From: Litorimonas cladophorae
Lineage (GTDB): Bacteria > Pseudomonadota > Alphaproteobacteria > Caulobacterales > Maricaulaceae
Assembly: GCF_014652455.1 (NCBI RefSeq)
Contig: NZ_BMYV01000002.1
Coordinates: 434,001 to 498,000 of the forward strand
Length of the DNA stretch: 64,000 nt
Direction: 5' to 3'
The notes under the pieces are model-generated. The model did no database searches. It was not told the origin of the DNA and worked only from the letters and a program-made list of their open reading frames with translations. Below, piece after piece: positions 51,573-61,716 of this stretch. Both the position numbers and the translations under genes were made by a program. Position 1 is the stretch's first letter. Every line of letters begins with the position of its first letter.

Positions 51573-52214
51573 ATGTCGGTCGTTGAAATCATCAATCGCC
51601 GTGATGTTGGGACGCTTGCGTCTTTTACATTGCAGGCGCGGGAAGAGCTTTGCCTCTCAGAACCCGTGCGCTTGGCCAAAGGCCGCGTGCATGAGGCGAT
51701 GGGCGATAGCGCCGATATGTTTGCTGTGCTGACGGCGTCGCGTTTATCAGGGCCCATTATTTGGATTGGGCTTGCGCGCGAAATTGGGTCGTTGGCCCCC
51801 ACGGCTTTGCAAGATTTCATCAACCCTGCGCGCATCATTCTGACAGAAGGTGTCAGCCGCAGCGAAGTCCTTTGGGCGGCGGAACAAGCTTTGCGAGCAA
51901 CATGTGCGCAATGCGTTGTGATCGAACTCTCCAGCGGCCCGAACCTACGCGAGTCACGTCGCCTCCAAATCGCAGCAGAAGAGGGCGGCGGTATTGGTAT
52001 CATTCTCATTCACGGGCGCGCGCATACATCAGCCTGTGAAACACGTTGGCAGTGTGAAGCCTCCAATGCGGGAGAAAATGCGTGGGTCTGGTCGCTGACC
52101 AAGAACCGTAAGGGCGAGCTTGGGGCGTGGCGGGTTCACTGGGCAAATTCCGAGACAAGCGGAGGCGCATATGAGGCGGGTGTTATCCATCTGGCTGCCG
52201 CAACTGCCGCTTGA
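51573..52214 (+). CDS. imuA: ImuA, mutasome accessory protein
   Basis: 213 residues of the RecA/SulA-like ImuA family: RVHEAMGDSADMFAVLTASRLSGPIIWIGL, then LRATCAQCVVIELSSGPNLRESRRLQIAAEEGGGIGIILI and TRWQCEASN. Helps assemble the error-prone ImuB/DnaE2 mutasome after DNA damage. Behind an SOS box and overlapping imuB by 44 nt. Confidence 0.92.
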   Translation: MSVVEIINRRDVGTLASFTLQAREELCLSEPVRLAKGRVHEAMGDSADMFAVLTASRLSGPIIWIGLAREIGSLAPTALQDFINPARIILTEGVSRSEVLWAAEQALRATCAQCVVIELSSGPNLRESRRLQIAAEEGGGIGIILIHGRAHTSACETRWQCEASNAGENAWVWSLTKNRKGELGAWRVHWANSETSGGAYEAGVIHLAAATAA

Positions 52215-53658
52215 TCTTCGGTATCGCAAAGACGACCCGCGCGTGGCGGAGTGTTTTGCAATTATCTCCGAGATTAAAAACGCGTGGCGTCTGACCCACC
52301 TGAGTGAGGGCGCGATGACGGCCGGGCTGTCGGCTGGCCTGTCTTTGCCAGATGCGCGCGCGATCTGCCCTGACCTGATGACGGAGCCTTCTGATCCTGT
52401 ACGCGAAGCCGCTTTGCTGCGTGCGCTTTGGCGCTGGGCGGATAGTCTGTCGCCGTGGATTGCGCTGGACGCGCCTGATGGCTTGTTCCTGGACATCACA
52501 GGCTGCGCGCATTTGTTTGGCGGTGAGCAGGCTATGGCGGCTCATACGCGCGAACGGCTGACGGATATGCAGATCACCTCGCGGATTGGTATTGCCGATA
52601 CGAAAGGTGCGGCTTGGGCTTTGGCGCGCTTTGGTCAAAGTGACATCAAAATTGCAGGCGCTGGTAAGACGGTCGCCGCCCTCGCGCCTCTGCCCTTGGA
52701 AGCTTTGCGTCTGCCGCAAAAGTTAAGTTCAGATATGCGGCGCACAGGTCTCAAACGCGTGGGGCAGCTGATGGAGATTAAACGAGCTGAGCTCGCGCGG
52801 CGCTTTGGGCTTTCACTGACGCAGTCCTTGTCATCTTGCCTTGGGCATTCGCCTGACCCAGTCTCGCCCAAAGCTGCCGACCCCATTTACGCGGCGCGTA
52901 TGACATTGCCTGACCCCATCGGATTACAGGCGGATTTATTGGGTGTGTTAGAGCGTCTGAGCATATCGGTCTGCAAACGGCTGGCAGGGGACGCCAAAGG
53001 GGCGCGGCGTTATTATTTGACGGTGCGCTGTGTCGATACAGGCGATCATGTGCTGCATATTGGATTCGCGCGACCTACCCATGAACAGCGAGCCGTCTTG
53101 CAGCAATTTGCTAAGCCGCTGGATGAATTAAAGATAGAATTCGGCGCAGATTGGTTTCGCTTGGAAGCCGCGCATGTAGAGCCCATTCAGCCGTTTCAGA
53201 TCAGCCTGGATCAGCACAAACAAGCCGAAGACGATACCTCCAAGATTATCTCAACGCTGGGCAACCGTCTTGGTTTTGACCGCGTTCGCCAATTCATGCC
53301 GATGCAAAGTCATTTGCCTGAACGTGAGTTCATCCATGTGGAAGCCATGGACCGCCGCGAGCCTGTGTCATGGACGGCTGCCCCGCGCAAACGACCCGTG
53401 CGCTTGTTTAAACGTCCCGAACGATTGGTAACATTGGAAGCGGGCCGTCCGCCGAAACGGTTCCAGTGGCGACAATCGGTTTATGCGACGCAAGAGGCCA
53501 AAGGCCCCGAACGCCTGACCGCCGAGTGGTGGCACTCTGACTTTGGATCGGTCCGCGACTATTGGCAGGTACAGACGGAAGACGGCCCGCGCCTGTGGCT
53601 GATGACCTATCCTGGGACGACGGAACCGGATTGGTTTATTGCGGGTCGATTTGCGTGA
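52171..53658 (+). CDS. imuB: ImuB, catalytically inactive Y-family polymerase
   Basis: 495 residues from the ATG at 52171, with GGAGG just upstream. Y-family-like domain opening RRVLSIWLPQLPLDLRY; the catalytic acidic residues of active Y polymerases are not present at this opening (no D-x-D), consistent with a structural hub. C-terminus has the family-specific SVRDYWQVQTEDGPRLWLMTYPG and WFIAGRFA. Binds the beta clamp and DnaE2. Overlaps dnaE2 by 4 nt (GTGA). Confidence 0.93.
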   Translation: MRRVLSIWLPQLPLDLRYRKDDPRVAECFAIISEIKNAWRLTHLSEGAMTAGLSAGLSLPDARAICPDLMTEPSDPVREAALLRALWRWADSLSPWIALDAPDGLFLDITGCAHLFGGEQAMAAHTRERLTDMQITSRIGIADTKGAAWALARFGQSDIKIAGAGKTVAALAPLPLEALRLPQKLSSDMRRTGLKRVGQLMEIKRAELARRFGLSLTQSLSSCLGHSPDPVSPKAADPIYAARMTLPDPIGLQADLLGVLERLSISVCKRLAGDAKGARRYYLTVRCVDTGDHVLHIGFARPTHEQRAVLQQFAKPLDELKIEFGADWFRLEAAHVEPIQPFQISLDQHKQAEDDTSKIISTLGNRLGFDRVRQFMPMQSHLPEREFIHVEAMDRREPVSWTAAPRKRPVRLFKRPERLVTLEAGRPPKRFQWRQSVYATQEAKGPERLTAEWWHSDFGSVRDYWQVQTEDGPRLWLMTYPGTTEPDWFIAGRFA

Positions 53659-56600
53659 GTTATGCCGAGCTGAATTGCCTCTCGAATTTCACCTTTCTCA
53701 AAGGCGCTTCTCACGCCGAGGAGTTGGTTGTGCGCGCCGTTGAGCTGGGTCTGTCGGCGATTGCGATTGCGGATACGAATTCTTTCGCGGGCATCGTGCG
53801 CGGACATGCCGGTGCGAAGGAATTAGGCCTGACTTACCTCGTGGCGGTGCGGCTTATCTTGCAAGATGGAGCCGAGATCGTGGCCTATCCCAAAACGCGT
53901 AAAGGCTATGGAAACCTATGCCGACTGTTGACGCTTGGAAAACGTCGCGCGGTCAAAGGGCAATGTGTTCTGACCCTTGAAGATGTGGTGGAGTGGGGTG
54001 GCGAGTGCGTCTTTGTTCTGATTGAGAAACCCGAACATGCTGTCGTGCTAAAAGCGGCCTTTGGCGCGGATGTCTTTCTGGCGTTGAAACCGGCTTATGA
54101 CGGGGATGATGATGCGCGGTTTGCGAAGCGTAAACAGCTCTCTGAAACTCTGGACGTGCCCCTTGTCAGCGTCGGCCATGTCATCATGCACACAGGGCGT
54201 CGGCGGCGTCTCGCGGATGTGCTCTCCTGTATCCGTGAGAAGGTGAAGATTGATCAGCTAGGCCGTCTCGCGCAGCCCAATGCGGAAGCGCGCCTAAAGT
54301 CTGAATTTGAAATGCGGCGCTTGTTTGCGGCCTATCCTGAGGCACTTGCGAACACGCAAGTCATTGTCGAGCGTTGCCCATTCTCCTTGGATGAATTGAA
54401 ATATGAATATCCCGATGAAGTCACGAATGGTGAAGACGCCGATGCTCGTCTGCGCCGTTTGACGCAGACGGGTTTGAAATGGCGCTATCCCGACGGCCTC
54501 ACCCCGCGTGTGCAAGCGATGGTGGCAAAGGAATTAAAGCTGATCGCTGAGCTAAATTACGCGCGATATTTTCTGACAGTTTACGACATCGTTGCTTTTG
54601 CGCGCTCACAAGACATTCTCTGCCAAGGGCGCGGCAGTGCTGCCAATTCTGTGGTCTGTTACGCACTCGGTATTACTGAAGCGTCGCCTGAAACGATCTC
54701 AATGGTGTTCGAGCGATTTATCTCTGAGGTACGCGGAGAGCCGCCCGACATTGATGTCGATTTCGAACATGAGCGCCGCGAAGAAGTTATTCAGCATATC
54801 TACCAGAAATATGGCCGCCACCGCGCGGGAATATGTTCGACCGTGATTCACTTTCGTAGCCGCGCTGCCATCCGCGAAGTTGGTAAGGCGATGGGCCTAT
54901 CCGAGGACGCTGTCGCTGCATTGTCCTCCCAAGTCTGGGGCACAAATAGCCGAGGCGTTGGCGATGACCGTGTCGCCTCCGCAGGTCTTGATGCGGCGGA
55001 CCCCCGCTTGCGACAGACGATGGAACTCACACATGAAATCATCGGCTTTCCACGTCACCTCTCTCAACATGTTGGCGGGTTTGTCATTACGGCAGGCCGG
55101 CTGGATGAAATGTGCCCTGTCGAAAATGCAGCCATGGCAGACCGCACAATCATTGAATGGGATAAAGATGATATTGATAAGATAGGCATGTTGAAAATCG
55201 ACGTCTTGGCGCTGGGGATGTTGACCTGTATTCGCAAGGCATTCCATTTGTTGGGAGATTGGAAGGGCGAGCATTACGCACTCGCGACGATCCCCCAAGA
55301 AGATCCCGAAGTCTATGACATGCTTTGCATCGCCGACACGCTTGGTGTCTTTCAGGTGGAGAGCCGTGCGCAGATGAACTTCCTGCCACGTATGCGCCCG
55401 CGTACATTTTATGATCTCGTGATTGAAGTCGCCGTCATTCGCCCGGGCCCAATTCAAGGCGACATGGTGCATCCTTATATCAAACGTCGGCGCGGCGAAG
55501 AGCCGGTTGTCTATCCGTCGGCGGCTTTAGAGCCTGTGCTTGGCAAGACATTGGGTATCCCCTTATTCCAAGAACAGGCCATGCAGATTGCATCTGTGGC
55601 GGCAGGGTTCACACCAAGTGAAGCCGACCAATTGCGCCGCGCTCTTGGGACGGCACGCGGACCTGGAACCATCCAAAAATTCAAAGATCGTTTTATCGTC
55701 GGCTGTGTCGAAAATGGCTATGACGAGGACTTCGCCTGTGCGGTCTTCCGTCAACTTGAAGGCTTCTCGGGTTATGGTTTTCCTGAGAGCCATGCGGCCA
55801 GTTTTGCGCTGTTGGTTTATGTGTCCAGCTGGCTGAAATGTCATCACCCCGATGTGTTCTGCTGTGCGTTGCTCAACTCCCAACCCATGGGATTTTATGC
55901 GCCCGCGCAGATCGTCCGTGATGCCCGCGAACATGGTGTTCCTGTGCGCCCCATTTGTGTCGAGCATAGTTATTGGGACAATGTGTTGGAGCCAGCGGGC
56001 AATGGACAACTCGCCGTGCGGCTTGGCTTTCGTCAGATAAAGGGGTTTCGCGAAGAAGATGGCGATTGGATTTCTGCGGCGCGCGGCAATGGCTATCGCT
56101 CGATTGATGCCGTCTGGCGCAAGGCTGGGTTGGATCGCGGGGCGCTGTCAAAGTTAGCGCAAGCCGACGCTTTTGCTGCCCACGGTATGAACCGTCGAGA
56201 TGCACTCTGGGCCGTGAAAGGTCTGGGTGGAGAAAAGCCGTTACCGCTCTTTGCCAATTTAGGGGAAGGCCTACCCGAAGGTACTGCAAACCTGCCGCGC
56301 ATGGACCTGCGCGAAGAAGTCTTTGAAGATTACATCGGTACACGCTTGACCTTGCGTGAACACCCCGTGACATTGCTGCAGCCCGATATTGGTCAAACGC
56401 TACCCGCTAAAGACCTACGCGAAACGGTCGATGGCAGGCGTGTCGAGGTCTGCGGTCTTGTCATTACGCGGCAACGCCCCGGCACGGCGAGTGGCGTTAT
56501 TTTTCTGACATTAGAAGACGGGACAGGCGTCTCAAATATCGTGGTCTGGCCGAATATGTTCGAGAAAAAACGCAAAGCTGTGATGACGGGACGTTTGCTC

Positions 56601-56939
56601 AAAATACGCGGGAAGCTGCAACGCGAAGGGATCGTGACCCATGTGATCGCAAATCAAATCACGGATATGTCTTATCTGCTCGATACTTTGGGCGATGCGG
56701 AGAGTGCGGGTAAGCATATCAATCCTAGCCATGATAATGCCGATGAGGCCCGCCGCCCCGTTCCCGCAAAGGAAGCCAGACGCGCGGGCAAGACATCCCT
56801 TGGAAATAATCTTTCGCCAGCCAAGGATAAATCCATTCCGCCGAAACGGAATATCAGTGGGTATTACGCAGGCGGCGGCGGGGCGCGTCACCCCCGCCAA
56901 CAGGCCAATAAATTATTTCCGAGTCGAGACTTCCATTAA
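53655..56939 (+). CDS. dnaE2: Error-prone DNA polymerase DnaE2 (ImuC)
   Basis: 1094 residues from the GTG at 53655, coupled to the imuB stop; the longer reading to 53562 runs within imuB. PHP domain opening CLSNFTFLKGASHAEELVVRA, polymerase palm with catalytic aspartates PDIDVDFEHERR, fingers/thumb (GRGSAANSVVCYALGI, RGPGTIQKFKDRF), an OB domain (VEVCGLVITRQRPGTASGVIFLTLEDGTG) and the conserved end SRDFH. Performs translesion synthesis and mutagenesis as part of the SOS response. Confidence 0.96.
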   Translation: MSYAELNCLSNFTFLKGASHAEELVVRAVELGLSAIAIADTNSFAGIVRGHAGAKELGLTYLVAVRLILQDGAEIVAYPKTRKGYGNLCRLLTLGKRRAVKGQCVLTLEDVVEWGGECVFVLIEKPEHAVVLKAAFGADVFLALKPAYDGDDDARFAKRKQLSETLDVPLVSVGHVIMHTGRRRRLADVLSCIREKVKIDQLGRLAQPNAEARLKSEFEMRRLFAAYPEALANTQVIVERCPFSLDELKYEYPDEVTNGEDADARLRRLTQTGLKWRYPDGLTPRVQAMVAKELKLIAELNYARYFLTVYDIVAFARSQDILCQGRGSAANSVVCYALGITEASPETISMVFERFISEVRGEPPDIDVDFEHERREEVIQHIYQKYGRHRAGICSTVIHFRSRAAIREVGKAMGLSEDAVAALSSQVWGTNSRGVGDDRVASAGLDAADPRLRQTMELTHEIIGFPRHLSQHVGGFVITAGRLDEMCPVENAAMADRTIIEWDKDDIDKIGMLKIDVLALGMLTCIRKAFHLLGDWKGEHYALATIPQEDPEVYDMLCIADTLGVFQVESRAQMNFLPRMRPRTFYDLVIEVAVIRPGPIQGDMVHPYIKRRRGEEPVVYPSAALEPVLGKTLGIPLFQEQAMQIASVAAGFTPSEADQLRRALGTARGPGTIQKFKDRFIVGCVENGYDEDFACAVFRQLEGFSGYGFPESHAASFALLVYVSSWLKCHHPDVFCCALLNSQPMGFYAPAQIVRDAREHGVPVRPICVEHSYWDNVLEPAGNGQLAVRLGFRQIKGFREEDGDWISAARGNGYRSIDAVWRKAGLDRGALSKLAQADAFAAHGMNRRDALWAVKGLGGEKPLPLFANLGEGLPEGTANLPRMDLREEVFEDYIGTRLTLREHPVTLLQPDIGQTLPAKDLRETVDGRRVEVCGLVITRQRPGTASGVIFLTLEDGTGVSNIVVWPNMFEKKRKAVMTGRLLKIRGKLQREGIVTHVIANQITDMSYLLDTLGDAESAGKHINPSHDNADEARRPVPAKEARRAGKTSLGNNLSPAKDKSIPPKRNISGYYAGGGGARHPRQQANKLFPSRDFH

Positions 56940-56966
56940 ACGGCATTGTCGTTGCCATTCAACGGT

Positions 56967-59900
56967 TCAGTCTCCAAACCTTTCGACAATCACTGGCGCC
57001 TTACTCGGACGCGGTGTGCCAAGCTTTGAGGTAAAGCCCTCGCGTGGGGTGCCCTTGATCAGATATTTCACGCCCCGCCCGATATCTGCGCCAATGGCGT
57101 ATAAAGCCGGGACAAAGAACAGGGTCACGAAGAGCGCGAATAACACGCCAAAGGCCAAACTAATGCCAATCGGGATCAGCCATTGCGCCTGAAGCGACTT
57201 TTCCATCAAGAGCGGCAAAAGACCCACAAATGTTGTCAGGGACGTCAGCAAGATTGGGCGGAACCGCCGCGTACCGGCCTCCACCAAGGCCTGTGCGCCA
57301 TCCATACCCTTCGCCCGTAAGCGGTGGACATAATCCAATAGAACCAGATTATCATTTACCGCCACACCCGCTGCCGCAAACATGCCCAGAATCGAGAGCA
57401 GCGACATGGTCGCGCCCATTGTCATGTGGCCAATGATCATGCCGCAATAACAAAACGGAATGGCCGCGAGCAGGATAAGGATCGGTTCGAAATAGGATTT
57501 GAAAGATACAGCCACCAAGAAATAGGCTGTTCCGATCGCGATCAGGAAGAAGATCAATAATTCTTGCTGGAACTCAGCTTCACCTTGTGCGCGGCCAATA
57601 TTTCCGCGTGTAACATTAGGGTGAAGTTGATCGAACTCATCAAAGAACCCATCATTCAATTCTTTGCGGATTTCATCAATACGGTCGGTAACAACCTCTG
57701 CACTGACGATGATCGCACGTTGACGTTCACGCCGCAGGATTTGATTGGTCCCTTTTTCAAAGCGGAGATCAGCTACGGAATCCAGCGGTAATTGCCGTCC
57801 GTCATTTGTCCGAATGCGGATGGATTTTAAGAAGTCGAGCGACTCCCGATCCACGCGCGGATAGCGAACATAGACCCGTACGTCTTCGCCATCGCGAGGC
57901 AGGCGCTGGACCTCTTCGCCGAAGAACCCCTGACGGACCTGACGCGCCACATCTGCGGCTGTAATTCCAAGCGCCTGTGCACCAGGCTTCAGATCGAACT
58001 GCACTTCTTCAGAGGCGCTCTCCATATCATTGACGACATTGAAAACCCCTTCATAGCTGCGCAGGCGGGTCATGAGATCGTCAGCCGCCGCCTCAAGATC
58101 CTCAAAAGACTTCGCATTTAGGACGTATTCAATTGGCGGTCCGTCATTGTTATTCTTATAATTGACCGTGATTTTTTCGGCATCAGGCACCTCACCGATG
58201 AGCTCTCGCAGACGCTCTGCTGTCTGCTTTGCGGTTAAAGACCGTGTCTCGGGCGGCACAAGTTTGACAAGCGCAAGAATGTTATCATCCCGTGAGCGGG
58301 TGTACCAATTTTCGATGAGATCGCCGTCTTCGGCAGAAACTTCCTTCTGCAGCGTTTCTTCAGCATGTTGCAATTGCGCCAAGACTTCCAGCGCGCGCGC
58401 ATAGGGCGTGCCCTCTGGGAGCTCGACAGAGATTTCGATCTGGTCGCTTTCGCTCTCCGGAAAAAATGAAGATTTGACGAGACCATTTGACACGGCCCCG
58501 ATTGTCAAAATCATCAAAGCCATGAACATAGAGGCGGTGACGTACCGATGTTTCAAGGCGACCGTGATAAGCGGGCGATAGACCTCTTCCGCAAACCACA
58601 TCAAGCTGTTGGAAATTTTCGCTTGAAACCGCATGATCCGGCTCTTCGGGTTGACCGGTTTAAGGTGGGCCAAATGCGCAGGTAAGATCAGCAAAGACTC
58701 TATTAGAGAGAAAAAGAGGGCCAAGATCACGACGAGTGAAATTGCACGCGTAAACTCACTCGTGCCGCCCGATAGATACATCCAAGGCGCAAAGAAGATC
58801 ATCGTTGTCAGCACAGCAAAGACGACAGGTTTAACAACCATGTTCGTGCCATTGACGGCTGCATCCAGACCTGTCTCACCTTCTTCGGTTTTGAAATGTA
58901 TAGCCTCACCAACAATAATCGCGTCATCGACGATCACGCCAATGACGAGTAAAAAGGCAAAGGTCGAAATCATATTAAATGAGACATCGAAGAGCGGAAG
59001 AAGCGCCAGTCCACCCGCGAAAGCCGTTGCGATGCCGATAGAGACCCACAAGGCGATAATCGGACGCAGAAATAACATCAGCGTCAAACAGACCAAGATT
59101 AGCCCTGTGAAGAAGTTATTGGCAATGGACCGAATGCGGTCAACGTAAGCGTCAGCTTCGTCTTCCCAAGTCGTAACAGAAATACCTGCAGGAAGGTCTT
59201 TCTCCAATTTTTCTAAGTAGTTTTTTACATTCTCAGAGGCTTTCGTGATGTCCATTCGCGGACCACTTTGGACCTGTACAAGTATCGTGCGTTTGCCATT
59301 GACCGTGGCGAGCAGATTGACCTGTTCAAACCCGTCGATAACTGTGGCGATATCCCTGACACGAATAGTCGCCCCGCCAGCATCTTGGCTGACAATGATG
59401 TTTTCAAATTCGGCCTGTGTGTCCGCCTGATTACGCGTACGGAGTTGCATGTTTCCGATGTCTGTCCGCACTGTACCTGATGAGGCATTCACAGATGTGC
59501 TGCGCACAGCCAATGCGACTTCATTTAGGGTCAAACCATATTGGCGAAGGGCGTCTTCTGATACCTCGATAGAGACCTCCTCATTTCGTACGCCAAAGAG
59601 TTCAACCGCGGGAATATAGCCCAGCAATCCAATCTCGCGCCGTGTCTTTTCGGCAAAGCGTTTTAGTTCACGCTCTGTGATCGTTTCGTCGCCCGAAACC
59701 GCCAGACGGATAATTTCATCGCGGTTTCTGAAGACATTGATTTGCGGTTCCTCGGCTGCGGGAGGAAAGGCGTTGATCGAGTCCACTTGGCGTTTGACGT
59801 CGGCCATGAGTTTGGCCTCGTCGACGCCGTTTTTCCCGACGACTGTGACAGAGCCACCGCCTTCACCTGCGAAAGCCCACATGCGGTTGACACCTTCGAC

Positions 59901-60122
59901 TTCGGAAAGCGCTTCTTCCATCCGCACGATGATTTGCTCCTCGACATCCTGCGGCGACGCGCCGGGCCAAGCCACATAGGTCCAGGCGCCTGGAAATTCG
60001 ACATAGGGGTCTAATTCACGCTCAATTTGAACATAGCTTACAATGCCGCCAATAAAGCAGACGAGCATCAGAAGGTTGGCGGCGACAGGGTTGCTGGCCC
60101 ACCACTTAATGATCTTGCTCAT
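56967..60122 (-). CDS. RND-family efflux transporter permease
   Basis: 1051 residues, the full length of AcrB/MexB-type pumps. Twelve membrane helices, proton-relay residues in VIGVIVDDAIIVGEAIHF (two Asp of helix 4), and porter-domain repeats (YVAWPGASPQDVEEQI; AINIFP-like SAINAFPPAAEEPQINV). It closely follows the adaptor gene (TAATG overlap) and exports small toxic compounds, lipids or another substrate; not specified. Subgroup is nearer to heavy-metal-independent, hydrophobe-type RND than to SecDF. Confidence 0.95.
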   Translation of the reverse strand: MSKIIKWWASNPVAANLLMLVCFIGGIVSYVQIERELDPYVEFPGAWTYVAWPGASPQDVEEQIIVRMEEALSEVEGVNRMWAFAGEGGGSVTVVGKNGVDEAKLMADVKRQVDSINAFPPAAEEPQINVFRNRDEIIRLAVSGDETITERELKRFAEKTRREIGLLGYIPAVELFGVRNEEVSIEVSEDALRQYGLTLNEVALAVRSTSVNASSGTVRTDIGNMQLRTRNQADTQAEFENIIVSQDAGGATIRVRDIATVIDGFEQVNLLATVNGKRTILVQVQSGPRMDITKASENVKNYLEKLEKDLPAGISVTTWEDEADAYVDRIRSIANNFFTGLILVCLTLMLFLRPIIALWVSIGIATAFAGGLALLPLFDVSFNMISTFAFLLVIGVIVDDAIIVGEAIHFKTEEGETGLDAAVNGTNMVVKPVVFAVLTTMIFFAPWMYLSGGTSEFTRAISLVVILALFFSLIESLLILPAHLAHLKPVNPKSRIMRFQAKISNSLMWFAEEVYRPLITVALKHRYVTASMFMALMILTIGAVSNGLVKSSFFPESESDQIEISVELPEGTPYARALEVLAQLQHAEETLQKEVSAEDGDLIENWYTRSRDDNILALVKLVPPETRSLTAKQTAERLRELIGEVPDAEKITVNYKNNNDGPPIEYVLNAKSFEDLEAAADDLMTRLRSYEGVFNVVNDMESASEEVQFDLKPGAQALGITAADVARQVRQGFFGEEVQRLPRDGEDVRVYVRYPRVDRESLDFLKSIRIRTNDGRQLPLDSVADLRFEKGTNQILRRERQRAIIVSAEVVTDRIDEIRKELNDGFFDEFDQLHPNVTRGNIGRAQGEAEFQQELLIFFLIAIGTAYFLVAVSFKSYFEPILILLAAIPFCYCGMIIGHMTMGATMSLLSILGMFAAAGVAVNDNLVLLDYVHRLRAKGMDGAQALVEAGTRRFRPILLTSLTTFVGLLPLLMEKSLQAQWLIPIGISLAFGVLFALFVTLFFVPALYAIGADIGRGVKYLIKGTPREGFTSKLGTPRPSKAPVIVERFGD

Positions 60123-61429
60123 TATTCCTCTCCCCCCAGATCGTCCTCAGGAGATGGGGCGCTCACTGCCAACGTCGTATTGGGTTTGACGACCGCGATT
60201 TTCATACCATCGGCCACGCCGCGGATTGGAGAGGTGATGACGATATCGCCGACGGACAGACCGCCGTCCAAGACTGCACGGTTGCGGTCAGATGAAATCA
60301 CGTTGACATCACGAATAGATAGGGTGTCGTCCTCGGCGACATAGACTTTATCATTCCCACGCAGGGCTGATCGCGGGATGATAATTGCGTTCGCTATCTT
60401 TTGTCCTTCGACAGCGGCGTTGACAAAGATCCCAGGGGCCAAGGGCGTGCCATTATCAGCGCCAGCGCCAAAGGGGTCTTTGACTTCCGCGTAAGCGTAA
60501 AGCACGCGAGTCTGGCTATCGAAACGGCTGTCCGTACGGACAACATGGCCCTGCCATTGGCTGAATGTGCCTGCGACATCTGCTGAGAGTTTGACGGGAA
60601 TGCCCGATGTCGATCGCGCCGCTTCAAACCCTAACGTCATGCCTGCGCGCCGAAGTTCTTCATTTGTGAGGGGAAGCCTGACATCCATAATGTCGGTCGC
60701 GTATATTTCGCCAAGCTTTGTGCCCGCCGTGACGAATTCACCTTGGTCAACATGACGGATAGTGACGCGGCCTTCGAACGGCGCGTAGAGGGATGTACGT
60801 GTTAGCTGTAATTCAGCTTCGGCGAGTCTGGCCTTTGCAGACGCTAATTGCGCGCGCGCTTCTGCCATTTGCGGTTCGCGGAGAATGAGTGGTGTCGCTT
60901 CTTCGCCCCGACCGAGTTCTTCCCAATCGCGTCGTGCCAGATTAGATTCGGATTGTTCCCGACTGATGACGGTTTCGGCTTGGGCGACATTGGCCTTAGC
61001 CTGAATGACGCGCAGTTCAAATTCAGCGGGCTCAATACGCACCATGAGGTCACCTTTATTAAACTGTCCGCCCTCAATAAATTTTGGAGACATATAGGTG
61101 GCAAGGCCGCTGACTTGCGGGACCAAATTAATCTCTGTGCGGGGCTGAACTTCGCCTTGAACATTCACGCTCAAGGTAACGTCTTCCTGTGTAGCCGTTG
61201 AGGTTAGAACCGGGATGGCTTTCACAACGTCCACTTTTTCTTCCGGTTTCGGTTTCAACGCCCCCATGGCAACAAACCCGCCGATGGCACCCCCGATAAT
61301 CAACAGCGGCAGCAGAAGGAGCAGCACCCGCCACATCAAGAGTTTCTTCCGATAGCCTCGGTCATTTGCAGAATGGGTATTAGCTGTGCCGAAATCCGAC
61401 GGATTTCGGGCGTCATATGGAATAGTCAT
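60122..61429 (-). CDS. RND efflux periplasmic adaptor (MFP) subunit
   Basis: 435 residues from the ATG at 61429, with GGGAGA upstream. A membrane anchor (LLMWRVLLLLLPLLIIGGAIGGFVAMG), lipoyl half (VNVQGEVQPRTEINLVPQVSGLATYM), an alpha-hairpin of about 75 residues (KANVAQAETVISREQSESNLARRDWEELG to ARLAEAELQLTRTSLYAPFEGRV), then beta-barrel and membrane-proximal domains. Links the RND permease to an outer-membrane channel. First gene of the pair; an AT-rich upstream stretch (61470-61530) contains inverted repeats such as ATTGTTTATCAATAAT and may hold an operator. Confidence 0.93.
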   Translation of the reverse strand: MTIPYDARNPSDFGTANTHSANDRGYRKKLLMWRVLLLLLPLLIIGGAIGGFVAMGALKPKPEEKVDVVKAIPVLTSTATQEDVTLSVNVQGEVQPRTEINLVPQVSGLATYMSPKFIEGGQFNKGDLMVRIEPAEFELRVIQAKANVAQAETVISREQSESNLARRDWEELGRGEEATPLILREPQMAEARAQLASAKARLAEAELQLTRTSLYAPFEGRVTIRHVDQGEFVTAGTKLGEIYATDIMDVRLPLTNEELRRAGMTLGFEAARSTSGIPVKLSADVAGTFSQWQGHVVRTDSRFDSQTRVLYAYAEVKDPFGAGADNGTPLAPGIFVNAAVEGQKIANAIIIPRSALRGNDKVYVAEDDTLSIRDVNVISSDRNRAVLDGGLSVGDIVITSPIRGVADGMKIAVVKPNTTLAVSAPSPEDDLGGEE

Positions 61430-61716
61430 TTTCGTCTCCCGCCGGTTGGCACACCGGCTCATGAAAACGATATAGCAAATTCATATTGTTTATCAATAAT
61501 AAAATATCGAAAAACAAATAGTAAATGTTTTCAACTCGGGCTTCACCTCCGTCCCAGAGCAAAAAAATGATTTTCGCGCGAAGTATCTAAATTTCGTGTG
61601 GTCATGCGGGACTGCGCCAATAAAGCATTGGGACTCCAAGCAAGCCTTGTTAAGGAACGCCCAGAGAAATCCATTTCCTATCAGTTTAGGAAAGCTCGCG
61701 GATTGAAGGACCTAAG

